DNA of 64,000 nt, taken from Sphingomonas asaccharolytica NBRC 15499 (lineage in GTDB: Bacteria > Pseudomonadota > Alphaproteobacteria > Sphingomonadales > Sphingomonadaceae). Below are positions 52,626-62,955 of the stretch, in pieces; position 1 is the first letter of the stretch; each line of letters begins with the position of its first letter. The translations under genes and the position numbers were made by a program. The DNA is taken from the NCBI RefSeq assembly GCF_001598355.1, contig NZ_BCYU01000010.1, positions 1 to 64,000 on the forward strand, read 5' to 3'. Under the pieces are notes generated by a model. The model did no database searches. It saw only the letters and a list, made by a program, of their open reading frames with translations, and was not told where the DNA came from.

Positions 52626-54772
52626 GCCGCGGCCCCCGCCTGAACGCCGATCTGGCGATGGTGGAGCGCGGCATAGCGGCCGCCGAGACGGAGCAGTTCG
52701 TCATGCGTGCCGCTCTCGACGATGCGCCCCTTATCGAGCGTCAGGATGCGGTCGCATTGGCGGATCGCGGAGAGGCGATGCGCGATGATCAGCAAGGTGC
52801 GGCCGGCGGCGATCGCCTTGAGATTGCGCTGGACGATCTCCTCGCTTTCGGCATCGAGCGCTGAGGTCGCCTCGTCGAGGATCAGGATGCGCGGGTTCGT
52901 GATCAACGCGCGGGCGATGGCAAGACGCTGGCGCTGCCCGCCCGAGAAGTTGACGCCGCGCTCCTCGACGATCGTGTCATAGCCCCGGGGCAGCGCCAGG
53001 ATGAAGTCGTGCGCGCCTGCGAGGCGGGCGGCGGTCATCACTCGCTCGATCGGCATGGCGGGATCGGCGAGCGCGATATTCTCGCGGATCGAGCGGTTGA
53101 ACAAAATGTTCTCCTGCAACACCACCCCGATCTGGCGGCGCAGCCAAGCGGGATCGATCTGCGCGAGATCGACGCCGTCGACGAGCACGCGGCCGCCTGC
53201 GGGCAGATACAGGCGCTGGAGCAGCTTGGTGAGCGTCGACTTGCCCGACCCCGAGGCGCCGGCGATGCCGAGCGTGGTGCCGGCGGGCAGGTCGAGGCTG
53301 ATGTGGTCCAATGTCCAGGGACCGTCGGCGGCATAGCGGAAGCGGACATTCTCGAAGCGGACATGGCCGGCGAGCGCCGGCAAAGCGGTGCGCGATCCGG
53401 CGCCGGGCTCGGCCCCGGTGTTGAGGATGTCGCCCATCCGCTGGACCGAGAGGCGGACCTGTTGGAAGTCCTGCCAGAGCTGCGCCATGCGGATGACCGG
53501 GCCGGAAACGCGCTGGGCGAACATGTTGAACGCGACCAGCCCACCGACGGTCAGCGCACCGGCGATCACTTGCTGCGCGCCGAAGAACAGAATCGCGGCG
53601 AGGCTGAGCTTGGAGATGAGCTGGACTGCCTGGCTGCCGGAATTGCCGAGGTTGATCACGCGCTGGTTGGCGGCGCTGTATGCGGCGAGTTGGCGTTCCC
53701 AGCGGTCCTGCCATTGCGGCTCTACCGCGGCCGCCTTGAGCGTTTGCATGCCCGAGACGCTCTCGACCAGCAGTGCGTTGTTGGCGGCGCCGCGCGCGAA
53801 CTTCTCGTCGAGCCGGTGGCGCAAGGGACCGGTGACGACGACCGAGACGATCACATAGGCGGGGAGAGTGAGCGCGACGATGACGAAGAGGAGTGGCGAG
53901 TAGAGGAACATCGCGACGAGGAAGACGATCGTGAACAGCGGATCGACCAGCACGGTGAGCGAAGCGCTGGTCATGAATTCGCGCACCGTCTCCAGCTCGC
54001 GGACTCGGGTAACGGTGTCGCCGACGCGGCGATTCTCGAAATAGGCGAGCGGCAGGCGGAGCAGGTGGCGGAACAGGCGGCTGCCCAGTTCGACGTCGAG
54101 CTTCTGGCTGGTCTCAGAATAGAGCCGGGTGCGCAGCCAGCCGAATGCGACTTCCCAGAGTGAGACCAGCACGAGCCCGATGCTGAGCACCTGCAGCGTT
54201 GCCAGACTGTTATGCGCGAGCACCTTGTCGACGACGTTCTGGAAGAAGAGCGGCGCGGCGAGACCGAGTAGGTTGAGCGCGAGGGTGATCAGCAGGACCT
54301 CGCCGATCAACTTTCGGTATTTGACGATCTGGGGAATGAACCACGTCATGTCGAAGGCGGGCGCGGCAACCTGCGCGGAATCGCGGGTGGTGACGAGGAG
54401 CAGCGCACCCGTCCATCGTGCCTCCAGCGCGGCACGGTCCCAGCGCTCGATCGCGGCACCGGGACGCTGGATCGCCACAGCATCCTCGCCGACGCGGCCG
54501 ATCACGAACCAGCCCTCGGCGCCGCTCGCCATCACCGGCATGGGAAGACGCCTCAACCGTTCGAAATTGCCGGTCGTGGCGCGGGCGCGGACGCCTTCGA
54601 TGCGCTTTGCCAAGCGTAGCAGATCGGACGCCGTGACAAGGTTGGCATGGCCGAGGCTGTGGCGCAGTTCGGCCGGGTCTGTTGCAATGCGGTGCATGGC
54701 GAGGATCAGGGCGAAGGCCTCGAGGCCCGTGTCCACGAGCGGTCGGGACGTACCGAGGGACAGATCCTGCAC
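52622..54772 (-). CDS. Type I secretion ABC transporter with cysteine-less C39-like domain
   Basis: HlyB-like exporter, 716 residues from a GTG at 54772 with GGAG seven bases upstream. A GTG at 54847 gives 741 residues but has no clear ribosome-binding site. The N-terminal C39-like domain has DTGLEAFALI where active peptidases have a Cys, so it should dock rather than cleave substrate. The membrane domain (LLITLALNLLGLAAPLFFQN) and nucleotide-binding domain follow: Walker A GASGSGKST, signature NFSGGQRQRLAIARAL, Walker B RILILDEATSALD and H-loop IAHRLS. This type exports RTX proteins with C-terminal signals, such as the two beside it. Confidence 0.94.
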   Translation of the reverse strand: MQDLSLGTSRPLVDTGLEAFALILAMHRIATDPAELRHSLGHANLVTASDLLRLAKRIEGVRARATTGNFERLRRLPMPVMASGAEGWFVIGRVGEDAVAIQRPGAAIERWDRAALEARWTGALLLVTTRDSAQVAAPAFDMTWFIPQIVKYRKLIGEVLLITLALNLLGLAAPLFFQNVVDKVLAHNSLATLQVLSIGLVLVSLWEVAFGWLRTRLYSETSQKLDVELGSRLFRHLLRLPLAYFENRRVGDTVTRVRELETVREFMTSASLTVLVDPLFTIVFLVAMFLYSPLLFVIVALTLPAYVIVSVVVTGPLRHRLDEKFARGAANNALLVESVSGMQTLKAAAVEPQWQDRWERQLAAYSAANQRVINLGNSGSQAVQLISKLSLAAILFFGAQQVIAGALTVGGLVAFNMFAQRVSGPVIRMAQLWQDFQQVRLSVQRMGDILNTGAEPGAGSRTALPALAGHVRFENVRFRYAADGPWTLDHISLDLPAGTTLGIAGASGSGKSTLTKLLQRLYLPAGGRVLVDGVDLAQIDPAWLRRQIGVVLQENILFNRSIRENIALADPAMPIERVMTAARLAGAHDFILALPRGYDTIVEERGVNFSGGQRQRLAIARALITNPRILILDEATSALDAESEEIVQRNLKAIAAGRTLLIIAHRLSAIRQCDRILTLDKGRIVESGTHDELLRLGGRYAALHHRQIGVQAGAAA

Positions 54773-55138
54773 CGTGCGTCTCCGATCGGGTTCCCCAGGC
54801 GTGGACGATCCGCGGCGCGGCGCAGGTGAGCGTGGTCTCCCGCTCACAGTCGCCGCAGCGCAGCATCGTGAATCGTCTCCTTGGTAGCGGTCAAAACCGG
54901 GAGAGCGAAGGCGCCAGCGGTTCCGGTCATCGGAGCAAAGGGGCGATTCGGCTTTCGCAGACGCAGCATATGGTTGACGCGGGCACCGTCGCGGGCTGTC
55001 TGGTGCGACTACAGGGGCAGCTTCCCGGGGTGGACGCGGCGCGAGCTTCGAGCCTGCGTGCGATACCCGGGCAGCGCTGTGTCGGCGATCGGATTTCGGT
55101 GGGGCGTTACGTTTTGGGCTTATGACGGGAGCCTTGCC
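54773..55138. promoter_or_regulatory. Divergent region between the secretion operon and RTX gene 1
   Basis: About 366 bases separate the divergent ABC transporter and RTX exoprotein genes. It must hold promoters for both. I see no clear inverted repeat or consensus boxes. An open frame running through it in line with the RTX gene is not used because the conserved exoprotein start MPTLYISP lies at 55139. Confidence 0.4.
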
Positions 55139-58100
55139 ATGCCTACTCTTTACATCTCGCCGACCGGCAGAGGCTCGAGCGACGGCTCAAGCGCAGCGAA
55201 CGCCGCGACGCTGAAAGACCTGCCGCGGCTCATCGCGGCGGCGGGACCGGGTGGGCAGGTGCTGCTGCTCGCCGACCAGGGTGCCTATGTCGCGCCGACC
55301 GATGCGCTAGCGATCGTCGCGGGCGGGACGTCGGCCGCGCCGGTGACGATCCGCGGGGTCGATAGCGCCGGCAATGCGATGGCGGCCACGATCACCGGCA
55401 CGCGGCCCGAGCCCTTCGACCCGGCCAACCCTCCGGGAGAGGAGATATTCCGGCTGCTGAACGGGGCGGGCAATCTGCGCTTCAGCGATCTGGCCTTCCA
55501 GAATGTCGGCACGGTCTTTCGCGTCGGTGCGGATGTGCACAATCTGGCAATCGAACATGTCGACGCTACCAACGTCGCCCGCTTCCTTGACGACATGGTC
55601 TCGGGGACCAATGCCAGCGCGACGATCACCGGATTGACGATCCGCGACGTCGCGGTGAGCGGCTATTCCAAGGGCGCGATCCGCATCCAATATGACAGCA
55701 ACGACGTGCTGATCGAGGATGTGCGCGGCGACAGCCAGTTCCAGAACGGCGACAATTTCGCGATTGGCGTCCACATCACCGGCACCGCGCACGACGTGAC
55801 GATCGATCGCGTCGCCATGCGCAACGCGCTCGACACGGTGAACGACTATCGCAACGGCGACGGCTTTGCGACCGAACGCGGCACCTACGACATCACGCTG
55901 CACGACGTGATCGCCACGGGCAACAGCGATGGCGGGCTCGATTTGAAGAGCGACAACATCGTGGTCGACGGCGCGATGGTCTCGGGCAATGGCCGCAACA
56001 TCCGGCTGTGGGGCACCGGCGCGCAGCTCAGCAACATCGTCAGCCTCGACGCGGGCGCGCCGCTGGTGGGCGGCAATCGGGAGCATGTCTGGCTGGCCGA
56101 AGGCGCGAGCGCGACGATCGACGGGGCGCTCTTCTCCGACCCCGGGTCACCGAAGCTGTTTAACCTGGCGGAGAGGAACGCCAGGCTGGTGGTCGAGGAT
56201 TTCGGGCTCGTCACCGGGCCGGGCACGGTCCAGTCGCAGCGTGGCACCGGGTCGGTACTGACCCTGACCGGGCAACGCGCCGCGGTGACGGCGGGCACCG
56301 CGGGCGACGACCTGCTGACGGGCACGGCCGCGGCCGATACGCTGGCGGGGGGTGGCGGGCGCGACATGCTGAGCGGCGGGGCGGGCGATGATCGGCTCGC
56401 CGGCGGCGCGGGCGATGACATACTGGTCGGCGACGCCGGCGACGACCACGTCGAAGGCGGTGCAGGGCGGGACATCATGGTCGGCGGTGCGGGGCAAGAC
56501 CTGCTCAGCTATGCCGGCAGCGCCGCCGGGGTGCGGATCGACCTGCTGCGCCTCACCGCCAGCGGCGGGGATGCCGAGGGTGACCTGTTCGACGGGTTCG
56601 AGGGAGTCGAAGGCTCGGCCTTCGCCGATATGCTTACGGGCGACGCGGGTGCGAACCGGCTGTTCGGCGGCGTAGGGGACGATGTGCTGTCGGGCGGTGC
56701 CGGAGATGACACGTTGGATGGTGGTACCGGTGCAGACCTGCTCGACGGCGGCGCCGGGTTCGATTGGGTGGATTATGGCAGCAGTAGCGCGGCGGTGGTC
56801 GTCGATCTCGCCGATGGCGCGGCAAGCGGCGGTGAGGCGGCTGGCGATCGGCTGATCGGGATCGAGGCGGTGATCGGCTCGGCCTTTGCCGACACGCTGT
56901 CGGGCAATGACGGCGCGGACTCGATCGGTGGCGGCGCGGGTGACGACCGGATCGACGGGCGCGGCGGCGACGATCTGCTGGTTGGCGGCGCAGGTGCCGA
57001 TACGCTGATCGGCGGCGCCGGGTTCGACAGCGCGGATTATTCGGGCAGCGGCGGCGCGGTCACGATCGACCTGGTCGCCGGCACCGGGATTGGCGGCGAT
57101 GCCCAGGGTGACCGGCTCCAGGGGGTCGAGCGGCTGATCGGCTCGGGCTTCGACGATGCGCTGACTGGCGACGGTTTCGACAATGTGCTGGTCGGCGGCG
57201 CTGGCGCGGACCGGCTGACTGGCGGCGGCGGGATGGACACGGCGGATTATTCGACGAGTGGCGCAGCGGTGAACGCGGTGCTGGGCGGCACCGGCAGCGG
57301 CGGCGATGCCCAGGGCGACGTGCTGACGGGAATCGAGAATCTGGTCGGCAGCGGCTTTGGCGACGTGCTGGCCGGCGACGGCGCGGCTAATGCGCTGTCG
57401 GGCGCCGCCGGTGACGACCGCCTGGTCGGCAATGGCGGGGCGGATCGGCTCGACGGTGGAGCGGGTATCGATATTGCCGACTTTTCGACCCGCGCAAGCG
57501 CGGTGACCGCGGACCTTGCGGCGGGCACGGCGTCGGACGGGGTGAGCTTGGTCGCGATCGAGGGCCTGATCGGCTCGGCGTTCGACGACGTGTTGAACGG
57601 CGAAGCAGGCGACAACCGGCTGGTCGGCGGCCAGGGCGCCGACCTGATCGATGGGCGCGACGGCCTCGACACCGCCGACTATTCGGGCTCGGCGGCGGCA
57701 GTGCAGGTCGATCTTGCTTTATCGGTGCAGGGCGGCACCGGTGATGCAGCGGGCGATAGGCTGACCAGCATCGAGGCGCTGGTCGGCTCGGCGTTCGACG
57801 ATTCATTGGCCGGGGTGGATGCTGCCGAAATGTTGTACGGCGGTGCAGGCGCGGATCGGCTCGACGGGCGCGGCGGCGACGACCTGCTCCAGGGCGGCGC
57901 GGGCGCCGATATGCTGATCGGCGGGGCCGGTATCGATACGGTCGACTATAGCGTCAATGGGAGTGCCATCTCGATCAACCTCCAGACCGGCACGAGCATC
58001 GGCGGCGACGCCGAGGGCGACAGGTTCGACGGGATCGAGCATTTTATCGGTACCAGCTTCGCCGACACGATCGTCGGCGACGGGGCGGATCAGATCCTGG

Positions 58101-60004
58101 CCGGCGGCGCCGGGGGCGACCGGCTGGACGGTGCCGGCGGTTTCGACATTGCGGTCTATGCAGGCAGCGCCGCGGGCGTGAAGATCAATCTGGCGACCAA
58201 TATCCTGTCGGGCGGCGATGCGCAGGGTGACAGTCTCGCCGGAATCGAAGGTCTGGTGGGCAGCGCCTACGCCGACACGCTGACGGGCGACGCGAATGCC
58301 AACCGGCTCGAGGGCGGCGCAGGCAACGACGCGCTGGACGGCGGAACCGGCGCGGACGTGATGATCGGCGGCACCGGCGACGATTCCTATGTGGTCGACA
58401 ATGCCGGCGACCAGGTGATCGAGGCCGTCGGCGGCGGGCTCGACATCGTGCGCACGAGCCTGTCCTCGCTGACGCTCGCCGATGATGTTGAGGATCTCAG
58501 CTATAGCGGCACTGGCAGCTTTACCGGCACCGGCAATGCGCTCGATAACAGCCTCTACGGTAAGGCGTCGGACGACGCGCTCTACGGGCTCGACGGCGAC
58601 GACAAGCTGGTCGGCGGTGCGGGCGCGGATCTGCTCGACGGCGGTGCGGGGCGCGATCAGGTCGACTATACCAAGTCGGCCGCAATTACCGTGAACCTTG
58701 CCACCAACGTCAATCATGGCGGGGAGGCCGAGGGAGACCGGCTGGCCGGCATCGAGACCGTAATCGGCTCCAATTATTCCGACATCATCACCGGTCGCGA
58801 TGATCCGCTGCTCGGTGACATCCTCTACGGGCGGGGTGGCGACGATCTGCTGGTCGGCGGAGCAGGGGAAGACCAGCTCGATGGCGGCAGCGGCAACGAC
58901 GTGATGCGCGGCGGCCCCGGCAACGACCTCTATATCGTCTATGAGGCTGGCGACCAGGTGATCGAGGCGGCGGGGGAGGGGCAAGATCGCATCCGCACCG
59001 CCGCGACCAGCTACACGCTCGGTGCCAATATCGAGGAGCTGGTCTATACCGGAACGATCGGCGCGACGATGACGGGCAATGCGCTCGACAATTTCATCGT
59101 CGGCAGCGGGGGCGAGGATCGGCTGTCCGGCGGAGACGGCGCGGACATGCTGCGCGGCGGGGCTGGCGGCGATGTGCTCGACGGCGGCACGGGATCGGAC
59201 ACGGTGGATTATACCGGCTCGCTCGGCGGCGTGCTGGTCAATCTGCGTGCCCAGACCGCGAGCGGCGGCGATGCCATGGGCGACAAGTTGGTCAGTATCG
59301 AGAATGCGCAGGGTTCGGCCTTTGCCGATGTGCTGCTGGGCAGCGCCGGTGCCAATGTGTTGACCGGCGGCGACGGCGACGACGCGCTCTCCGGTGACGA
59401 CGGCAACGACACGCTGCGGGGCGGCGTCGGCGCCGACCGGCTCGATGGCGGCAAGAACGAGGATATTCTCTACGGCGACGACAGTGGCGATACGCTGTAC
59501 GGCGGGCAGCAGACCGACCGGTTATATGGTGGCGCGGGCAACGATCTTCTGATCGGGGATACCGATTGGGTCTCGTCGCTTGCCGCCAGGGACACGCTCG
59601 ACGGCGGCGATGGTGACGACATCCTGATCGGCGATGGAATGAACATGACGGGGAGCGGGGTCGGTGGCGCGGATACGCTGATCGGCGGGCTCGGCAACGA
59701 CGTGCTGTACGGCGACGCCGTGAACATGGCGGCTGGCGCGCGGGGCGGGGCGGACAAGCTGACCGGCGGCGCGGGCGCCGACCTCTTCGTCTTCGCGCCC
59801 GGCTCGGGTGCCGACGAGATCACCGACTTCACCCGCGGCGGCGCCGAGGCCGACCATATCGATCTCAGCGCCTTCGACATCGCCTATGAGGCGCTCAGCT
59901 TCACCACGAGCAGCGCAGGGGTGACGATCCAACTGGGCGGCACCGATACGATCTTCGTGCGCGGCGTCACCGCGCTCGACCATGCGGACTTCATCTTCGG
60001 CTGA
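55139..60004 (+). CDS. Large RTX exoprotein with parallel beta-helix-like N-terminus
   Basis: 1621 residues, no Sec signal, a likely substrate of the adjacent type I exporter. Residues 1 to ~385 look like a right-handed parallel beta-helix ([60 protein letters not shown]). This is the fold of many pectate lyases and alginate epimerases. RTX nonapeptides ([15 protein letters not shown]) begin near 386 and alternate with ten ~42-residue modules of the form DYSGSxxAVxVDLxxG, then GGDAxGDRLxGIExLxGSAF. Two Y-V-V-type modules ([16 protein letters not shown]) occur near 1080 and 1260. The C-terminal domain ([20 protein letters not shown] to FIFG) is the likely secretion-signal region. RBS GACGGGAGCC precedes the ATG at 55139. 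Enzymatic activity is unproven. Confidence 0.88.
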   Translation: MPTLYISPTGRGSSDGSSAANAATLKDLPRLIAAAGPGGQVLLLADQGAYVAPTDALAIVAGGTSAAPVTIRGVDSAGNAMAATITGTRPEPFDPANPPGEEIFRLLNGAGNLRFSDLAFQNVGTVFRVGADVHNLAIEHVDATNVARFLDDMVSGTNASATITGLTIRDVAVSGYSKGAIRIQYDSNDVLIEDVRGDSQFQNGDNFAIGVHITGTAHDVTIDRVAMRNALDTVNDYRNGDGFATERGTYDITLHDVIATGNSDGGLDLKSDNIVVDGAMVSGNGRNIRLWGTGAQLSNIVSLDAGAPLVGGNREHVWLAEGASATIDGALFSDPGSPKLFNLAERNARLVVEDFGLVTGPGTVQSQRGTGSVLTLTGQRAAVTAGTAGDDLLTGTAAADTLAGGGGRDMLSGGAGDDRLAGGAGDDILVGDAGDDHVEGGAGRDIMVGGAGQDLLSYAGSAAGVRIDLLRLTASGGDAEGDLFDGFEGVEGSAFADMLTGDAGANRLFGGVGDDVLSGGAGDDTLDGGTGADLLDGGAGFDWVDYGSSSAAVVVDLADGAASGGEAAGDRLIGIEAVIGSAFADTLSGNDGADSIGGGAGDDRIDGRGGDDLLVGGAGADTLIGGAGFDSADYSGSGGAVTIDLVAGTGIGGDAQGDRLQGVERLIGSGFDDALTGDGFDNVLVGGAGADRLTGGGGMDTADYSTSGAAVNAVLGGTGSGGDAQGDVLTGIENLVGSGFGDVLAGDGAANALSGAAGDDRLVGNGGADRLDGGAGIDIADFSTRASAVTADLAAGTASDGVSLVAIEGLIGSAFDDVLNGEAGDNRLVGGQGADLIDGRDGLDTADYSGSAAAVQVDLALSVQGGTGDAAGDRLTSIEALVGSAFDDSLAGVDAAEMLYGGAGADRLDGRGGDDLLQGGAGADMLIGGAGIDTVDYSVNGSAISINLQTGTSIGGDAEGDRFDGIEHFIGTSFADTIVGDGADQILAGGAGGDRLDGAGGFDIAVYAGSAAGVKINLATNILSGGDAQGDSLAGIEGLVGSAYADTLTGDANANRLEGGAGNDALDGGTGADVMIGGTGDDSYVVDNAGDQVIEAVGGGLDIVRTSLSSLTLADDVEDLSYSGTGSFTGTGNALDNSLYGKASDDALYGLDGDDKLVGGAGADLLDGGAGRDQVDYTKSAAITVNLATNVNHGGEAEGDRLAGIETVIGSNYSDIITGRDDPLLGDILYGRGGDDLLVGGAGEDQLDGGSGNDVMRGGPGNDLYIVYEAGDQVIEAAGEGQDRIRTAATSYTLGANIEELVYTGTIGATMTGNALDNFIVGSGGEDRLSGGDGADMLRGGAGGDVLDGGTGSDTVDYTGSLGGVLVNLRAQTASGGDAMGDKLVSIENAQGSAFADVLLGSAGANVLTGGDGDDALSGDDGNDTLRGGVGADRLDGGKNEDILYGDDSGDTLYGGQQTDRLYGGAGNDLLIGDTDWVSSLAARDTLDGGDGDDILIGDGMNMTGSGVGGADTLIGGLGNDVLYGDAVNMAAGARGGADKLTGGAGADLFVFAPGSGADEITDFTRGGAEADHIDLSAFDIAYEALSFTTSSAGVTIQLGGTDTIFVRGVTALDHADFIFG

Positions 60005-60045
60005 GCGCCCTCTCCTCCGGTCATTTGCAGCTTCGCTGTGCGGTG

Positions 60046-60113
60046 CCGGCCCGCTCCCCACCCGGCCTCCCAATCAGGATATTCTATGGGAGGCCGGGTG
60101 GGGAGCGGGCCGG
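60046..60113. terminator. Perfect 27-bp inverted repeat, bidirectional terminator between convergent RTX genes
   Basis: Arm 60046-60072 and arm 60087-60113 are exact reverse complements over 27 bases (core CACCCGGCCTCCCA / TGGGAGGCCGGGTG), with a 14-base loop. The location between two convergent stops suits bidirectional termination, although strong T-runs are absent. Confidence 0.7.
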
Positions 60114-60142
60114 TGCGGCAACCGTTTCAGCTTTGCTGAAAC
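60107..60142. repeat. Dispersed hairpin element, copy 2
   Basis: Contains the perfect hairpin GTTTCAGC-TTT-GCTGAAAC (60124-60142) preceded by GGGCCGGTGCGG. It matches 16626-16661 with 5 differences in 36 bases. It overlaps the right arm of the 27-bp inverted repeat. Confidence 0.6.
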
Positions 60143-60152
60143 AAATTGGACA

Positions 60153-62336
60153 TCAGCCGAAGACGAAATCGTTGGGAGAAAGCGCCTGCGCGCCGCGGAT
60201 GAAGATGCTGTCGGTACCCATGGAAACGCGAACTCCGCCCGCGCTCGTGGTGAAACCGAGTTGCTCATAGGCGATGTCGAAGGCGCTGAGATCGATATGA
60301 TCCGCGCCCGGGGCAAAGTCGGTGATCTCGTCGGCGCCGGAGCCTGGGGCGAACACGAACCAGTCAGCGCCCGCGCCACCCTCGAGCAGGTCGTTGCCGC
60401 CGCCGCCGATCAGATGATCGGTGCCGTCGCCGCCATAGAGTTTGTCGGCGCCGCCATTCACCGTCGCGGTCGACGTCCGGCCGTCGCCATAGAGCCAGTC
60501 ATTGCCGTCGCCGCCGTCCAGCGTGTCAGCGCCACCCTTGGCGTTATCCGCCATCACGTCACCATCGCCGATCAATATGTCGTCGCCCGTGCCACCGGTC
60601 AGCCGGTCGCTGCCCCCCTTGCCGCTGCCATAGATATTGGTCGCATCGCCGATCAGCAGGTCGGCATCGTCTCCGCCGTCGAGCCGGTCGTTGGCGCCCT
60701 GGCTGCTCAGCCATTCCTGGTCGCCGACCAGGCGGTCCGCGCCCGTGCCACCATCAAGCCAGTCCGACTGCCAGCCGCCTAGCAGCATGTCGGCACCTGC
60801 CTGGCCCTTGAGCAGATCCTCGCCATTGCCGCCCGCGAGCGAATCGTCGCCCGAATTGCCGGCGATGGCGTCATTGGCGGCAAGCCCGCCCAGCGTGTCG
60901 CTGCCCGCGCCACCGATCATCGTGTTGGCGAGCGCGTTGCCGTTGCCGGTGAAATCGGCGGCGCCGCGGCGGATCAGTTCCTCGACATTGCCGGGGAGCG
61001 TGTAGTTGTCGAGCGTCGTCTCGACCCGGTCGAACCCGGCGTTGGCAGCCTCGGTGATCCGGTCGCCGGTGTCGTCGACAAGGAAGATGTCGTCGCCGGC
61101 GGTGCCAAGCAGCGCGTCCGCCGTAACGGTGGCGGGCAGGGGCAGCAGAGCGATATAATTGGTCGCGCCGGGCGACGCGCTGCCCTGATCGACGGTCAGC
61201 GTTTCGCGGATCGTCTCCGCGCCGCTGAGGCCGGGGAGCGAATCTTGGGTGGCGAGCGCCGAGAGTTCGGACCGGGTGATCTCGACGTCCTGCAAGGTGA
61301 GCTGCCCCAGCGAGGAGATCACTTTCGTGCGCGATCCGGCATCATCGAAGTGCCCGCCGATCACGGTGACGTTGGCGGCGTCGTCAAGCCAGAGCTGGTT
61401 CTGCTCGGAGATGCCGCCGCGCAGCACCGGGTTCAGGCCGACCGAGTCGATCAGCGTCGCCTCGCCCCAGAGACGGTAGTTGCGGCCATTCTCCTCGCCG
61501 AGCGCGCGCAGGAGCATTGTGTCATTCGACTTGAGGTCGTAGCCGCCGTCGCTGTTGCCGCGCGCGACCGTGTCGATGAAACGCACGTCATAGACGCCGC
61601 GCTCGCTCGCGAAGCCATCGCCGTTGAAATAGGCGCCGGCGGTGCTTTGGACATTCGCCATCACTACCTGGCTGAGTGTGACGTTGTGGACGGTGCCGTC
61701 GAGATGGACGCCCTCGGGCAGGTCGTCGCCGGTTTGCCCGGCCATGTCCGCCGTGACGTTGTCGATCACCACGTTGTTGGTATCGTACTGGAGGCGGATC
61801 GCCGCCCTGGAGAAGCCCTGCACGTCGACGTCGCGGATCGTCAGCCCGGTGATCGTCGCGGTACCCGAGGGCGCGCTGGAATAATCCTCGAAGAAGCGGC
61901 GAACATTGTTCGCGTCGACACCCTCGATATGGAGATTGCTGAGATCGGCGGTGGCGCGGAAAGCCGTGCCGACATTGTCGATCCGCAAGTCGCGGAATTC
62001 AAGATTGTCCGCGCCCGTGCCGAGTTTGAACAGCTCGTTGCCGGAGGCATCGCCCGCCTGCCAGCCGGCCGGGCGCGAGCCGCTGAAATGCGCGGCCATC
62101 GCGTTGCCGTCGGAATCGATGCCGCGCACGACTACTGGTTGGCCGTCCGTCCCGCCACGGGTGAGGGCGAGGATGCCGGTAACGTTATAGTCGCCCTGAT
62201 CGGCCAGGAGCAACACTTCGCCGCGCGGTCCCGCCTTCCCGATCAGCGTGTTGAGCGAACCGATCGAGGCTGCGTTGTTGATGTCGCTACCGCTTTTGTC
62301 CCCGGATCCGGCAGGCGAGATGTACAGGCTTGGCAT
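60153..62336 (-). CDS. RTX exoprotein 2, paralogue with beta-helix-like N-terminus
   Basis: 727 residues, paralogous to the larger exoprotein and convergent with it. The start [12 protein letters not shown] matches [12 protein letters not shown], and the beta-helix-like region ([40 protein letters not shown]) aligns throughout. RTX nonapeptides occupy about residues 410-660, preceded by one [20 protein letters not shown] module. The ~42-residue DYSGS modules of the larger protein are absent. The end LFVFAPGSG-type segment ([37 protein letters not shown]) is nearly identical to its paralogue, consistent with a shared type I export signal. Function unproven. Confidence 0.88.
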   Translation of the reverse strand: MPSLYISPAGSGDKSGSDINNAASIGSLNTLIGKAGPRGEVLLLADQGDYNVTGILALTRGGTDGQPVVVRGIDSDGNAMAAHFSGSRPAGWQAGDASGNELFKLGTGADNLEFRDLRIDNVGTAFRATADLSNLHIEGVDANNVRRFFEDYSSAPSGTATITGLTIRDVDVQGFSRAAIRLQYDTNNVVIDNVTADMAGQTGDDLPEGVHLDGTVHNVTLSQVVMANVQSTAGAYFNGDGFASERGVYDVRFIDTVARGNSDGGYDLKSNDTMLLRALGEENGRNYRLWGEATLIDSVGLNPVLRGGISEQNQLWLDDAANVTVIGGHFDDAGSRTKVISSLGQLTLQDVEITRSELSALATQDSLPGLSGAETIRETLTVDQGSASPGATNYIALLPLPATVTADALLGTAGDDIFLVDDTGDRITEAANAGFDRVETTLDNYTLPGNVEELIRRGAADFTGNGNALANTMIGGAGSDTLGGLAANDAIAGNSGDDSLAGGNGEDLLKGQAGADMLLGGWQSDWLDGGTGADRLVGDQEWLSSQGANDRLDGGDDADLLIGDATNIYGSGKGGSDRLTGGTGDDILIGDGDVMADNAKGGADTLDGGDGNDWLYGDGRTSTATVNGGADKLYGGDGTDHLIGGGGNDLLEGGAGADWFVFAPGSGADEITDFAPGADHIDLSAFDIAYEQLGFTTSAGGVRVSMGTDSIFIRGAQALSPNDFVFG

Positions 62337-62357
62337 GGCGAATCCCCTGCTGTTGCA

Positions 62358-62371
62358 CGAGGTTAACCTCG
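62358..62371 (-). promoter_or_regulatory. 14-bp palindrome upstream of RTX gene 2
   Basis: Perfect palindrome CGAGGTTAACCTCG 21 bases before the RTX gene 2 start codon, preceded on the minus strand by CTTGAT. Candidate operator; the form recalls MerR/SoxR-type boxes, but no regulator gene is nearby. Confidence 0.4.
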
Positions 62372-62479
62372 ATCAAGCCGCAATGCTGCACGGAAGCGTG
62401 GTTAAGCCAACATCATGCTGATAATCGGTGAGATTATCGCGATGGACCGCCAGGGGTTCCAGTGTCGAACCCCGCATCC

Positions 62480-62642
62480 GCGATAGGCGCTGCCGCCGGA
62501 TGTCCCCGGTGAACATTGGCCCAAACCTGTGCCACCATTGCCGCACGGTTTCGTGGCAGAGGTCGATGCCACGTTCGAACAGGCCGCCGGTTATTCCGCA
62601 GCCGCCATGTCGATCACTTCCTGCAAGACTGCGTCCCGCCAA
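62480..62642 (-). pseudogene. IS6-family transposase remnant
   Basis: The minus-strand frame reads GLFERGIDLCHETVRQWWHR then FGPMFTGDIRRQRLSRMRG, matching the N-terminal helix-turn-helix part of IS6-family transposases (family pattern: ERGIEVSHETIRYWW, RFGP, EIRR). The usual ~60 residues of sequence before it are reduced to unrelated residues. The DDE catalytic domain is absent, replaced by unrelated sequence and a stop. No terminal inverted repeats were recognised. A decayed insertion. Confidence 0.75.
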
Positions 62643-62955
62643 CTGCCCTCGATCTCACCTTGGAAGGGCTCGAGAAGACGTTGGCGAAGCAGTCGCGATA
62701 AGCCGAATAACGATGTCCAGAACGTTACAGCACGGATCAACACGTCGTTCCCATCGCTGGCCGGATGAATCGCATAACGCTCACCACCATTTCAAACGCG
62801 CGCCGGTAAGATGGCTCGAGCGCCGGATCGATGGGCCGCGTGAGTTCGCTCTCGTAAGTCGAGAAACGACGCACCTGACGAATGAGCGAATTGCTGAAAG
62901 ACGGGCCCCAATTTTTGGAAAGGCGGCGGTCCGTTCGACGAATGGAAGCAAGAGA
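62590..62955 (-). pseudogene. Degenerate gene debris between the IS remnant and the cupin gene
   Basis: No intact gene. On the minus strand, short protein-like pieces occur in different frames. One at about 62755-62940 includes FSTYESELTRPIDPALEPSY then RRAFEMVVSVMRFIRPAMG. Another at about 62597-62730 includes VTFWTSLFGLSRLLRQRLLE then WRDAVLQEVIDMAAAE. They look like parts of one frameshifted helical protein, perhaps a TetR-like regulator's ligand domain, but the family is not secure. Confidence 0.35.

Noticed and set aside
54881-55138. 86-codon N-terminal extension of RTX exoprotein 1
   Set aside because: Composition is Arg/Gly-rich without features, and the paralogue starts at the equivalent of 55139 with matching residues.
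56290-59560. Regular short DNA repeats that could suggest a CRISPR array
   Set aside because: The periodicity is that of codons for RTX nonapeptides and spacer modules in one long reading frame; no constant repeat with unique spacers.
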